Source: Clostridium thermosuccinogenes (GTDB lineage: Bacteria; Bacillota; Clostridia; Acetivibrionales; DSM-5807). From it: 64,000 bases of DNA. The notes beneath the pieces are model-generated. The model ran no database searches. It saw nothing but the letters and a program-made list of their open reading frames with translations, and was not told where the DNA came from. This document shows positions 52,291 through 63,610 of this stretch, piece by piece. The stretch spans positions 4,489,665 through 4,553,664 of the forward strand of contig NZ_CP021850.1 of assembly GCF_002896855.1 (NCBI RefSeq), given 5' to 3'. The position numbers and the translations under genes are program-made. Each line of letters starts with the position of its first letter. Position 1 is the first letter of the stretch.

Positions 52291-53582
52291 AAACCTCACT
52301 CCTTAATTCTTACAGCAGTATATAGCATATACTCCGGTTGTCTTTTGTTTTTATACTGCAAGTTAATTATAACACAAAGCTACAACATTAAAAATAAAAA
52401 TATATTTTGTAACAGTATAGATACAATAGCAAAAAAACATTAAGTTTTATGGCAAAAGAGACGTCGATGACAGCAAAACGCATGCCTAAAGGACTAAAAG
52501 TACTCTTTTAACCTGCCTGGAACTATGCAAATTATAATAAGGAGGTTTAAATATTTTTTCATGGTTTTATTTCTATATGGGTGTAGATATGTACCCTTCA
52601 TCAGCGGATTAGCTCATCTACATCTTTTTATAAACTAATGCTTCGGAGAAAAATAAGCACATATTTATTAAAGTACCATATGGTATAAGGTTGGTTTCAA
52701 CTTATTTCATAATTTCAACGAAATGATGTAATTTTTTCTCAAATACCTATAAAAAATCCTATTAACTAATTATGTGGATCTTCTCTATTCAGAATAACTC
52801 ATTTCATATTCATTTTCTACTCATGTACCTCCTCTACGTTGTTAATTTTGTTTATCAAAGGTGTGAAGTATTTGCTTATACGGAATGCAATTGTAGGAGT
52901 TATCGCTTTTTTAAAAGGTGGTAAATTGTGAAGAAGATATCATTAAGCCATGCTTTTGAATTATTTAGCTATTTTTTTTTGTGTCCTCAGCATATTGATA
53001 TAAACACCCCTAGAAAATAAAATCAGCTTGCAATGTTATTATTCTTAATGTTTTTATTTATTGTCTATAATAAATCTTTAAATCATGCATCAATAAAAAT
53101 GTTTCACGTGAAACATTTTTGTTATGGGTAGGAAACTTGCTTCCTTTGCTACTTAATAGAGTTTTTATCCTTCTATCACATTGGGTACCATCGGTGGATG
53201 ACTGTTTCATAATCAACTTATTTTAGTTTCGACATCTTCCATCTTCAATGCCCCTTTTCTTTATCACCTTTTTATATCACTTTTTCTTACTATTTTTTTG
53301 TATCAGTTTTTTATACAATTTTTCATATGATTTTTCACTTAACTTTTCCATATAACATGGTTTGCTTCGATAATCCATTATTTACTGCCATAAATTAGTC
53401 ACCAAGTCCTTTTATAAATATATTGCTCATAATATGATTATAATTAATTTGATTATTTATACTTGTTATTCTAACCTGGAATCTAAACGGATTCTAATTA
53501 GTTATAATGCATTTTGTATACATTAGAATTTCACTTATCTATAACCCGGATGTTCATTTACTGCACACTTTTCTACCCCAAC
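52291..53582. other. Gene-free, A/T-rich region between gyrB and parA
   Basis: About 1.3 kb without a convincing gene. It includes the parA promoter and a second parS (53100-53115). A lone AAGGAGG near 52540 precedes no family-like ORF. It may hold decayed sequence, regulatory RNA, or a structural domain at the segregation centre. Confidence 0.5.
53100..53115. other. parS site 2
   Basis: A second perfect TGTTTCACGTGAAACA, embedded in a longer palindrome (A5-TG...CA-T5, 53095-53120). Confidence 0.97.
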
Positions 53583-53617
53583 AAAAAAAGATATGAACAG
53601 CTTTTCATATCTTTTTT
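53583..53617 (-). terminator. Terminator of gyrB
   Basis: Arms AAAAAAAGATATGA/TCATATCTTTTTT with an ACAGCTTT-type loop and T runs on both strands; 52 bp after the gyrB stop. Confidence 0.88.
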
Positions 53618-53668
53618 CATTGCAATGCATGTAATTTTTAATTTTATTTTTATGGAATGTAATCAAAA

Positions 53669-55618
<1,950 letters not shown>

Positions 55619-55716
55619 TTATAATGATTCCATCAACCCATATATTTTCTCAAGATTAACTGCACAAGACTATATCGGTAAATTTCATAATCCGTAAAAA
55701 ATATAGACTTTTATCG

Positions 55717-55986
55717 TCATATACCGGAAATATCGCTGACAAAATTAGTACGTTTGTGCAGAGTTACGGACGAAATTGGCGAAAGGTATATCTTGCTCTT
55801 TTTATCTGATTCCGTTATTATAAATGATTTCGGCAAATCATCGGAAATACTCTCTATAAATCCTTCTTCCTCGGCAATTTTTAAAAATTCCTTCGTGTCT
55901 TTTGATATAGTGGTGGTTTCAATATCCAATATGGCTATTATATCTTTTATCGGTATAACCACATCTCCTCCTATATGCAAAAACAT
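55717..55986 (-). CDS. remB: RemB-like DUF370 protein
   Basis: The 89-residue protein starts MFLHIGGDVVIPIKDIIAILD, the characteristic opening of the RemA/RemB (DUF370) family; its C-terminal part (SFIITESDKKSKIYLSPISSVTLHKR) is also typical. RemB-type proteins lie between recF and gyrB in Bacillus (yaaB), and RemA relatives regulate matrix genes. GGAGG is 9 bp before the ATG; a GTG two codons earlier is too close to the site. The IS inserted upstream separates it from recF. Confidence 0.93.
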   Translation of the reverse strand: MFLHIGGDVVIPIKDIIAILDIETTTISKDTKEFLKIAEEEGFIESISDDLPKSFIITESDKKSKIYLSPISSVTLHKRTNFVSDISGI

Positions 55987-56127
55987 ATACACTATCCTCC
56001 CCAGCTTAAAGGCTACTCAACCTTTTTCCGCCATAATTAATCCAGTAAAACAAAAACATATTATATACATTTTATCCTAATTGAATTTTTTGTGCAAATA
56101 ATTAACAAACTATGATTGAGTCAATTT

Positions 56128-57882
56128 ACTGTAGGGAATTGAAGATAAGACGACTTCCTAAAATAAGTCCACTCCGGTCACGCCCTTGACAACAAGCATC
56201 TCCCATATGGTTTGTCAGCCAGGGCGGCACCCCTTGTAACAGGGGAATGTCTCTGGAGCTTTTGGCTGCCACTTTAGCCCATTATACCATATGGGTCCCT
56301 CTTATTGTAAAGGGTTCGCTTCGCCGTTCCCTTCGTTCATTGTTACCCTACAAAGGCTCTTAGCGCTCTATAAAGCAGTGTTTTATGGCCTTTACTGATT
56401 ATTGTTAGATTACTGTCCCAAACACCATCATATCTATTCCTATTTGTTCTCAATTCACGAATTAATTCATCTTGTAGCTGCTGTGCCTGCTCCCGTTGTT
56501 CTTTCTTCTTTTGAGCCATTACCAAGTCGTATACTTTTCCTCCGTTTTTCTTGAAAATTCTGAGTTGGGCCATCTTGTCCGCACCATTTTTTGACCAACC
56601 CATTGGCCTGCTGCTTAACCTATCGGATAGAATATGGCTTACATGCCCTTCAGCACTGCATCCTACAATTTCATAGTTATCTACCTTTATCTCTATTCCT
56701 GCCCAGTTATTCAATATATATCTTTTTGCATCGTTAACCGCTTTCCTCTTTGTCTCCGATTCTGTCTTTTCAAGAATTTTAGCAAATGCCTTCTTAAGCC
56801 CCGCCTTATCAGCTTCTTTCAAGGCATCATCTAATTCCTGTTCGATATCTTCGTCTTCCAAGTGTGCCGTTGCTACTTTTACGTATTTGCTCAAATGATA
56901 CTTATCCAATACAAACTTGCTTTTACCAATCCAGTTTAATCCCTGTTTTATCCAAGCTGCTCCATCTCCAGATATATATACAGTTTCAATCTTATCCACA
57001 TCATAAGTATCATCTATGTATTGGGAAACCTCTAGCCACAGTTCTTCACTATCTCTGATTCCTCCAAAATAACGGGGATTCTTCAATACTTTTCTCTTCT
57101 TCGTGCTTTTTTCATGGTCAATTCCCTCATGAACGTATACAAGCTTAGGCATTAGTGTGCTACTTGCTCCCCATTCATCTTCTGTCTTATGTCTCTTTTT
57201 CCCTTGCTGCGCTACATGGTCTTCATCAGCCTCAATATACAGAATCTTTGGTGTCTCATCCTTTCTCTTTTCCACCGATGGCTGAACAACTTCAAGTTCA
57301 TGTACTTTATTCATTACAGCCTGTTTGCTTACCTCATCCATGTATGCAGCTTTTTCTCCACCTTTTCTATAACTGCTCTCCGCAGCCTCTTCCACAGCAT
57401 TTATGACAACATCAGCACTTACTCGGTCATGAGGATTGATACCAACTATTCTATCCACAAGATATTGCCTTTTTCCGCCTTTCTTAGGCTTAAAATATGT
57501 TCGTTCATAACTGATGGGTCCAAAGCTTGTTAAAAGTCCTGTTCTATCCTTTCTTACAATTTCCCAGTTCTGCTTGCGAGAAGCCGATTCCCGCAGATAA
57601 TCATCCATATCTTCAAGAACTTCTGTAACAATGTTTCTACCTAATTCAAGAAGTTCTTCATGCAATCCCAAAACAAGGTCAGCTAGGTCCGTAGGCTTTT
57701 CAACAAATTTTTTTACCTTTTCTTCAATCTTTTTTACACCAAAACCAATAAAATGTTGTATACTATTGTACATAGAAGATGCATCCTTTCGTTGAGTATT
57801 TTGATTTGGCGACTTATATCTTAACAGGATGTCATCTTCTTTTCAATTTTTTGGATATTTATTCCAATTGATTCCCTACAGT
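56128..57882 (-). mobile_element. ISLre2-family insertion sequence
   Basis: This 1755-bp element carries terminal inverted repeats beginning ACTGTAGGGAATTGA (left) and ACTGTAGGGAATCAA (right, reversed). The 5-bp AATTT occurs on both outer sides (56123-56127 and 57883-57887) as an apparent target duplication; a longer imperfect repeat GT-ATTTTAC/GTCAATTTAC is also visible. The single transposase gene is on the minus strand, in line with the operon. The left 200 bp are noncoding. Confidence 0.88.
56343..57773 (-). CDS. ISLre2-family (UPF0236) transposase
   Basis: The 476-residue protein matches the ISLre2/UPF0236 family: LTSFGPISYERTYFKPKKGGKRQYLVDRIVGI, ILYIEADEDHVAQQGKKRHKTE, VYISGDGAAWIKQGLNWIGKSKFVLDKYHLSKYV, and the C-terminal CSAEGHVSHILSDRLSSRPMGWS. 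These carry the conserved acidic residues of the family. Full length, no frameshift, so it may be active. AAAGGATG lies 11 bp before the ATG. The element is inserted between recF and remB. Confidence 0.95.
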   Translation of the reverse strand: MYNSIQHFIGFGVKKIEEKVKKFVEKPTDLADLVLGLHEELLELGRNIVTEVLEDMDDYLRESASRKQNWEIVRKDRTGLLTSFGPISYERTYFKPKKGGKRQYLVDRIVGINPHDRVSADVVINAVEEAAESSYRKGGEKAAYMDEVSKQAVMNKVHELEVVQPSVEKRKDETPKILYIEADEDHVAQQGKKRHKTEDEWGASSTLMPKLVYVHEGIDHEKSTKKRKVLKNPRYFGGIRDSEELWLEVSQYIDDTYDVDKIETVYISGDGAAWIKQGLNWIGKSKFVLDKYHLSKYVKVATAHLEDEDIEQELDDALKEADKAGLKKAFAKILEKTESETKRKAVNDAKRYILNNWAGIEIKVDNYEIVGCSAEGHVSHILSDRLSSRPMGWSKNGADKMAQLRIFKKNGGKVYDLVMAQKKKEQREQAQQLQDELIRELRTNRNRYDGVWDSNLTIISKGHKTLLYRALRAFVG

Positions 57883-57900
57883 AATTTTACTCGAGCCAAA

Positions 57901-59012
57901 CTATTCCTTTTTTGCAGTACCGCTGACAATGCTGTAGTAACTGGCGCTGCTTCCCGGCAAGTCCTTGAAAAATCCACTATCCGTGCATGTTATAAATGTT
58001 TGTATTCCGTCAAGGTTTTTTAAAAGATATAATTGTCTCTTCCCGTCCAGTTCCGACATAACGTCGTCCAGCAGCAATACGGGGTATTCCCCGGTTTCCT
58101 CCAGTATCAAATCAATTTCAGAAAGTTTCATCGATAAAACGGCGCTTCTCTGCTGTCCTTGTGAACCATATAATTTGATGCTCCCACCATTTAAAAATAT
58201 TTCATAATCGTCCCTTTGTGGCCCGTACAGGGTTGAAGCTTTTTGAAGCTCCCTTTCCATCGATTTTTCCAGCAGTCTGACAAACATGAGCATGATATCT
58301 TCAATACTGCTGTTTTCATCAATTTGCACCGACGGAGCATATCTTATGGCCAGCTTTTCTGCTCCGTCAGTGATCCTGCTGTGATTTTCCTCCGCATATT
58401 TTCCTAGTCTTTTCACAAACTCGTATCTTGTTTTGATTATTCTGGAACCAATAGTTGCAAGATTATTATTCCATATTTCTAAAGTATCTATCAAATTCCT
58501 TTTGTTTTGAATCTCTTTCAGCAGCATATTCCTCTGAGTAAGAGTTCTGTTATATTGCTGAAGATCATAAAAGTAAGAAGGTTTAAGCTGACTTATCGTT
58601 ATATCAACAAACCTTCTTCTTTCAGATGGCCCTTCCTTTATGATCAACAGATCCTCCGGAGAAAAAGCTACCGCGTTCAGGTTTCCCATTAAACCGCCGA
58701 TTTTTTTTAGAGGTATCCCGTTTATCCTCACTTTCTTTTTCTCTGTTTTGCTGAAGCTTATTTCAATATTTTTATCTATCTGTTCCCTTTCAAAATCGAG
58801 GCTTATCAAAAAGCTTTCTCTTCCCAGCATCACCATGTCCTGATCCTTGGACGTGCGGTGGGAACGGGCAGCCGCGCACATGAATATGGCTTCCAGTATA
58901 TTTGTCTTTCCCTGCCCGTTGTTGCCGGATAATATATTAAAGTTTTTCCCAAAGCTTATATCCAGATGGTCGTAATTTCTAAAATTTCTTAATTTCAATC
59001 TCTTTATATACA
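57901..59012 (-). CDS. recF: DNA repair protein RecF
   Basis: The 370-residue SMC-like ATPase starts with TTG (59010-59012), 7 bp after GGAGG, giving MYIKRLKLRNFRNYDHLDI, the family start; a longer frame to 59034 is unsupported. Walker A is GNNGQGKT (30-37), the signature YGSQGQQRSAVLSMKLSEIDL, and Walker B YPVLLLDDVMSELD. RecF helps load RecA at gaps with RecO/RecR. The stop lies 18 bp before the IS end, so the coding sequence is intact. Confidence 0.97.
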
Positions 59013-59297
59013 AATTCCAGCCTCCGAATATCAAACAAAAATACTGCTTTCATCTATCATAAACATGCAAAAATCACAATCCGGCAATGAGAAGAAAGCC
59101 TTTGCCGGAAGGTACATTCTTTGATCCATAAGGAATGGGACTTAATATAAATGAATTTATCTCCGTTGCCTTATATAATTTCAATCAAAGCTCATATCTT
59201 TGTGCATAGTATGCTATTATACCATGCTATTTAAAAATTACCTTCGCAACACTCGGCCTTCTCTTTAATTAAACCTCTTTTTTCTTATTGTAACAGT

Positions 59298-59504
59298 CTA
59301 ATCTACTTGTAACACGTTGCCGTTTATTTCTACTGTATCTCCCTTGCGCAGTTTTTTTCCACGCTGTGTTTCAACCTGTCCGTTTACTTTCACATTTTGC
59401 TCTGCAATCAAAATTTTTGCGTGGGAGCCGGTGTCGGCAATACCGGCCCATTTTAAAAACTGATCCAGTCTTATATATTCGGTTTCTATTTTTACTAATT
59501 TCAC
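59298..59504 (-). CDS. yaaA: S4-domain RNA-binding protein YaaA/RlbA
   Basis: The 68-residue S4 domain protein (IRLDQFLKWAGIADTGSHAKILIAEQNVKVNGQVETQRGKKLRKGDTVEI) lies between dnaN and recF in most Firmicutes. It has been linked to ribosome assembly. Start is GTG (59502-59504) with AGGTGAT upstream. It follows dnaN by 19 bp. The 285-bp gap to recF contains no obvious gene. Confidence 0.95.
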   Translation of the reverse strand: MKLVKIETEYIRLDQFLKWAGIADTGSHAKILIAEQNVKVNGQVETQRGKKLRKGDTVEINGNVLQVD

Positions 59505-59523
59505 TCTATCACCTTAATTTTAC

Positions 59524-60627
59524 TTAATCATTCCTTGTTCTTACAGGAAGTATCATATAACTAAAAGCATTGCTGTCAACCGGTGCTATTATGCACGGAC
59601 CTATATTGGAAGTAAATCTCATTTCTATAGTATCTTCTTCTATAACTTTGAGAGCATCTATAAAATATCTTGGATTGAAGCTGATGCTCATGCTTTCTCC
59701 CGTCATTTCTATATTTAATTCTTCCCTTACGGCGCCTATATCAGTGTTTAAAGAAATAATCATCTTCTCGTCGTCTATTTTGAATTTGACGGAGTACTTC
59801 TTTTCATCCATCGTTATTAAGGATGCCCTTTCAACGCTGGATAACAAATCTTTTGTATTTACGATGATCTTGGTTTCATAATCTTTTGGAATTAAATTCC
59901 TGTAATTCAAATATTCGCCTTCCAATAATCTTGAAACCACCCTGCAGTTGCCCATGTCGAACATTATTTGGTTTTGTGAATTGTATATCGTCAGCTCATC
60001 TTCTACCGGCTGCAGGATTTTTCCTATTTCCCCCAGGGTCTTGCCGGGTACTACAACGTTGAAGTCAAGATTTTCGCCGTTGGAAGCGGCACTTCTCAAG
60101 GCCATCCTGTAACCGTCGATGGATACAAAGGAAAGCACGTTGTCCTTGCACTCTATGAGGGAACCGGTGAGGATCGGCCTGTTTTCGTCCATGCTTACGG
60201 CAAACAAAGTTTGCTTGATCATGTCTTTGAGCAGCTTCTGACTTATCTTGAAGGTGTTTTCCTTGCTTATTTCAGGTATGGCGGGAAATCCTGATGCGTT
60301 TATTCCCTTCAATTCAAAGTGTGAGTTTTCACATTCTATAATAACGAGGTTATTTTCCTTTACATCTATCAGCACTTCTGAATCCGGCAGACGTCTTACT
60401 ATGTCGCCGAACATCCTTGAGTTAAGTACGATTGAACCTGTCCTTTGTATATCGGATTCCACCAGGCATTCTATTCCTATCTCCAGGTCGTTTCCTGTAA
60501 GCTTGAATTTATCCGTTGCTTCTAAAAGTATTCCTTCGAGTATCGGTAATGTCGTTTTTGATGAAACGGCTTTTTGTACTATACTTATACCTTCCAGTAG
60601 ATTTTCTTTCGAACATACAACCCTCAT
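59524..60627 (-). CDS. dnaN: DNA polymerase III sliding clamp (beta subunit)
   Basis: The 367-residue protein is made of three clamp domains. It starts MRVVCSKENLLEGISIVQKAVSSKTTLPILEGILLEATD and ends FSYMILPVRT, the family terminus. Length is normal. GGAGG lies 8 bp before the ATG. It sits in the standard dnaA-dnaN-yaaA-recF order. The 251-bp gap to dnaA contains DnaA boxes and a trio-like repeat. Confidence 0.98.
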   Translation of the reverse strand: MRVVCSKENLLEGISIVQKAVSSKTTLPILEGILLEATDKFKLTGNDLEIGIECLVESDIQRTGSIVLNSRMFGDIVRRLPDSEVLIDVKENNLVIIECENSHFELKGINASGFPAIPEISKENTFKISQKLLKDMIKQTLFAVSMDENRPILTGSLIECKDNVLSFVSIDGYRMALRSAASNGENLDFNVVVPGKTLGEIGKILQPVEDELTIYNSQNQIMFDMGNCRVVSRLLEGEYLNYRNLIPKDYETKIIVNTKDLLSSVERASLITMDEKKYSVKFKIDDEKMIISLNTDIGAVREELNIEMTGESMSISFNPRYFIDALKVIEEDTIEMRFTSNIGPCIIAPVDSNAFSYMILPVRTRND

Positions 60628-60670
60628 CTTCAGGCCTCCCGGATATTTTATTTATAGTAATATATAAAAT

Positions 60671-60837
60671 TCAGTAATAATAGTAATAAGTGTTGTTAGT
60701 TTTGTGTATAACTTTAATTTAGAGCATGCTTTCAACATTTGGCCCTGTTAATATTTTGTTGATGAAAATAGAAATGGTATCCACAACTAATCCACTGCTG
60801 AAAAATTTTTAAGTTTGTCCACAAAAAGTTATCCTCA
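60671..60837. other. oriC part 1: DnaA boxes and DnaA-trio-like element (dnaA-dnaN gap)
   Basis: A perfect DnaA box TGTGTATAA (60703-60711, reverse) is followed by near matches GTATCCACA (60777-60785), TTGTCCACA (60815-60823) and TTATCCTCA (60829-60837). Beside the first is a run of TAA/TAG triplets (60671-60690, AGTAATAATAGTAATAAG) like the DnaA-trio where DnaA opens the strands in Bacillus. Confidence 0.7.
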
Positions 60838-60878
60838 TATGCACAATTTATGTTGATATTTTTTAGTTTTTTTAATTT

Positions 60879-62219
60879 TTATCCACCGGTGATGGTTTTC
60901 TTAAGTTCCTCCAGAACTCTTCTTGTCTCCGGGTTTGTTTCAATATCTTCCGCAATCTTGTCGCATGCGTGGATTACCGTAGTGTGGTCTCTTCCGCCGA
61001 ACTCATCGCCTATTTTGGGAAGGGACATGTCGGTGAGCTCTCTGCATAAGTACATTGCTATCTGGCGTGGATATGCAATATCCCTGTTCCTCTTTTTTGA
61101 TTTGAATTCCTCCGGCTTTATGTCAAAGTAACGGGCAACTGCCTCCTGTATTGTGGCACTGTTGATAACTTTTGTCCTGGCAGCTGAAAGTATGTCTTTT
61201 AGAGCTTCCGTTGCCAGTTCAACATTGATCTCACTTTCAGTGAGGGATGAGTAGGCCACAACTCTATTTAGAGCCCCTTCCAGTTCACGGATGTTGGAGG
61301 CGATTTTATCGGCTATAAAAACCATTACATCATTGGGTACGTCAAGGCTTTCCATCTGAGCCTTTTTTCTCAAAATAGCTATCCTAGTTTCCAGATCCGG
61401 GGGCTGTATATCAGCTATGAGTCCCCATTCAAATCTGGATCTCAATCTTTCTTCGAGAGTCGGTATGTCTTTTGGAGGTTTATCGCTGGAAACAATAATT
61501 TGCTTTCCTGCTTCATATAGTGAATTAAACGTGTGGAAAAATTCTTCCTGGGTACGTTCTTTACCACCTATGAACTGTATATCGTCTATCAACAGGATGT
61601 CTATATTGCGGTATTTAGTTCTGAATTCTTCATTCCGGTCATCTTTTATAGCGTTAATCAGCTCGTTTGTAAATTTTTCTGAGGAAACATACAAAACCCT
61701 CGTCGACGGATTCTGGCTGAGAACATAATGGCCTATAGCATGCATGAGGTGGGTTTTTCCAAGACCGACACCACCATAGATAAAAAGAGGGTTATAGGCC
61801 TTAGCTGGCGATTCAGCGACTGCAACCGAGGCAGCATGAGCCAGACGGTTGGAATTGCCTATGACAAACGTGTCAAAGGTATATTTCGGGTTAAGTATGG
61901 AAATAACCGACTCGTCGTTGTTTACAACCTCTGTTTGCTTTTCGTACTTTTTATTTTTATCGTCCTCCTGGGACGGAATCGTAAATGTAATGGTAAATTC
62001 CTTTGAAGTAACTTGTTTCAAGGCGTTCATTATGAGCGTTGAATACCTTGATTCAAGAATGCCCTTGTTGAACTCGGCCGGAACTCCAAGAACTATGTTG
62101 TTGCCGTTCATTGACACGGGTTCAATGGTTTTAATCCAGGTATTGTAGCTGATCTCTGTTAATTCATTTTTCAACAGGTTTAGTGTTTTCTGCCATAATT
62201 CTGTAAGGTTCGCATTCAT
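60879..62219 (-). CDS. dnaA: Chromosomal replication initiator DnaA
   Basis: The 446-residue protein has the usual four domains. Domain I is [29 protein letters not shown] and domain II is a short linker. The AAA+ domain has Walker A GGVGLGKT (149-156) and Walker [11 protein letters not shown]. The DNA-binding domain has [33 protein letters not shown]. It opens the origin with ATP. GGAGG lies 7 bp before the ATG. Clusters of DnaA boxes lie on both sides of the gene. Confidence 0.99.
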   Translation of the reverse strand: MNANLTELWQKTLNLLKNELTEISYNTWIKTIEPVSMNGNNIVLGVPAEFNKGILESRYSTLIMNALKQVTSKEFTITFTIPSQEDDKNKKYEKQTEVVNNDESVISILNPKYTFDTFVIGNSNRLAHAASVAVAESPAKAYNPLFIYGGVGLGKTHLMHAIGHYVLSQNPSTRVLYVSSEKFTNELINAIKDDRNEEFRTKYRNIDILLIDDIQFIGGKERTQEEFFHTFNSLYEAGKQIIVSSDKPPKDIPTLEERLRSRFEWGLIADIQPPDLETRIAILRKKAQMESLDVPNDVMVFIADKIASNIRELEGALNRVVAYSSLTESEINVELATEALKDILSAARTKVINSATIQEAVARYFDIKPEEFKSKKRNRDIAYPRQIAMYLCRELTDMSLPKIGDEFGGRDHTTVIHACDKIAEDIETNPETRRVLEELKKTITGG

Positions 62220-62388
62220 AAAAAAGCCTCCAAAAGAACGTAGATAATCTATTCATCCATGTAGGTAATTATTGACAAATATTATTGTATTTAAGCATAA
62301 AAAGAAAGACTGCATAATATTTATCGTCTATTCATATACTACAGTGGAAAATGATATAATTTTTGGTTACAAAATTTAAAGTAAAAAG

Positions 62389-62555
62389 TTATAAACAAGG
62401 CTGTGCATAACTCTGTTAGTTATTAACAAGAAATAAACAATTTTTGCGGAGTTATCAACAAGCATTATAAATATATCAGACTTTTACACAATATTCAATA
62501 TGAATGTGAGCATGTTATCCACAAAAAAGTATCTCTGCATTGAATATTATCCACA
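62389..62555. other. oriC part 2: DnaA-box cluster upstream of dnaA
   Basis: Perfect boxes TTATCCACA at 62515-62523 and 62547-62555, TGTGCATAA at 62402-62410 (reverse of TTATGCACA), and near matches TTATCAACA (62452-62460), TTATTAACA (62420-62428) and TTTTACACA (62482-62490). The sequence between is A/T rich. Confidence 0.9.
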
Positions 62556-62575
62556 AAAAATACTTTTTTAGATTC

Positions 62576-62605
62576 TTGACATGCTTTTGTTATATAATAT
62601 ATAAT
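62576..62605 (+). promoter_or_regulatory. Promoter of rpmH operon
   Basis: TTGACA (62576-62581), 18 bp, TATAAT (62600-62605). It lies about 105 bp before the rpmH start. Confidence 0.75.
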
Positions 62606-62710
62606 TGTTTTGGCGTCCTTTGGGCTGCCGTATTTTAATGTTGATTAACTTGAATAAGGTTTATCATATTAATAGGCTACCTTTTGAGAGAGAAACGGGG
62701 GTGTTGGAGA

Positions 62711-62845
62711 GTGTTAAGGACATACCAGCCTAAAAATAGACAAAGAAAAAAGGAACATGGTTTCAGGAAGAGAATGAAGACTGCCAATGGCAGAAAGGTT
62801 CTTGCCAGACGCAGATTGAAGGGAAGAAAAGTGCTTTCAGCATAA
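62711..62845 (+). CDS. rpmH: Ribosomal protein bL34
   Basis: The 44-residue protein begins at GTG (62711-62713) and reads [20 protein letters not shown] to [11 protein letters not shown], the invariant bL34 sequence. A GGGGGTG site is about 8 bp upstream. It heads the rightward rpmH-rnpA-yidD-yidC gene group, which always flanks oriC in Firmicutes. A terminator-like hairpin overlaps its stop, so expression of the next genes may be attenuated or separately promoted. Confidence 0.98.
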   Translation: MLRTYQPKNRQRKKEHGFRKRMKTANGRKVLARRRLKGRKVLSA

Positions 62846-62868
62846 GACCGCACAAGTGTGGTCTTTTT
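62846..62868 (+). terminator. Terminator/attenuator after rpmH
   Basis: GACCGCAC pairs with GTGTGGTC around a tiny loop and is followed by TTTTT. It probably limits read-through to rnpA. Confidence 0.7.
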
Positions 62869-62961
62869 CTTTAATTTAATATTTGCTGTAAGGATTTTCT
62901 GCTATACTTTTATTTGATGGGAATGTTATAGCAAAATGTATTTGGGGAAAAAGAGGCAATA

Positions 62962-63357
62962 TTGCAGATGACGGAGGAATTGCTCCACAGCATGTATAAG
63001 ACTATCCCGATTAAGAAGAATTATGAGTTTTTGAGAATATATAAAAAAGGCAGATTCTATGTAGGAAAGTTCATAGTACTATATGTGATGGATAACAATT
63101 TGAATGTTAGAAGGTTAGGGATTACAGTCGGTAAAAAATTCGGGAAAAGCGTCAGGAGAAACAGGGTAAAACGGCTTATCAGGGAAAATTACAGAGTGTA
63201 TGAGCCTTTTTTGAACGATAGTTGCGATTATGTTTTTGTTGCGAGAAACACAGGGTTAGTCCCTGATTATTCGGATATAAGCAAGGAAATGAAGTTTCTT
63301 TTTAAAAAGCTGGGTGTTTTTGACCGGGAGAAGTGGAATTGTTCAAGAAATCAGTGA
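62962..63357 (+). CDS. rnpA: Ribonuclease P protein component
   Basis: The 131-residue protein has the RNP motif [21 protein letters not shown] near residues 56-76, the signature that binds RNase P RNA and tRNA 5' leaders. The region [19 protein letters not shown] is also typical. The start is uncertain: TTG at 62962 is 5 bp after GAGG, ATG at 62968 is 11 bp after it, and ATG at 62992 best fits family length but is 14 bp from GGAGG. Its end overlaps yidD. Confidence 0.96.
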   Translation: MQMTEELLHSMYKTIPIKKNYEFLRIYKKGRFYVGKFIVLYVMDNNLNVRRLGITVGKKFGKSVRRNRVKRLIRENYRVYEPFLNDSCDYVFVARNTGLVPDYSDISKEMKFLFKKLGVFDREKWNCSRNQ

Positions 63358-63551
63358 TTTTAGCAATAAAATTCTATAGGAGATGGATATCTCCGTTAAA
63401 AAGGCCGAGTTGCCGTTTTTATCCCACGTGCTCCCAGTATGCGATAGACGCGGTTAACAAGTACGGAGCAGCTAAAGGAATTCTTATGTCCATAAAAAGG
63501 TTATTGAAATGCCATCCATTTCATCCGGGTGGATATGATCCTGTAAAATAG
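63339..63551 (+). CDS. yidD: Membrane protein insertion efficiency factor YidD
   Basis: The 70-residue protein starts at TTG 63339 (8 bp after GGGAG; a GTG at 63333 is only 2 bp from it). It contains [28 protein letters not shown] and ends [14 protein letters not shown], the YidD hallmark with conserved cysteines. It overlaps the end of rnpA. YidD assists YidC-dependent membrane insertion and lies just before yidC. Confidence 0.95.
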   Translation: MFKKSVILAIKFYRRWISPLKRPSCRFYPTCSQYAIDAVNKYGAAKGILMSIKRLLKCHPFHPGGYDPVK

Positions 63552-63610
63552 CTTTGCTCCACTGATGTTAAGGTTTTTAAGATACACAAGGAAATGAGAG
63601 GTAAAAACCA

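Noticed and set aside
52530-52640. 26-codon ORF after AAGGAGG near 52540
   Set aside because: The spacing to its ATG is too long and the peptide has no recognisable features.
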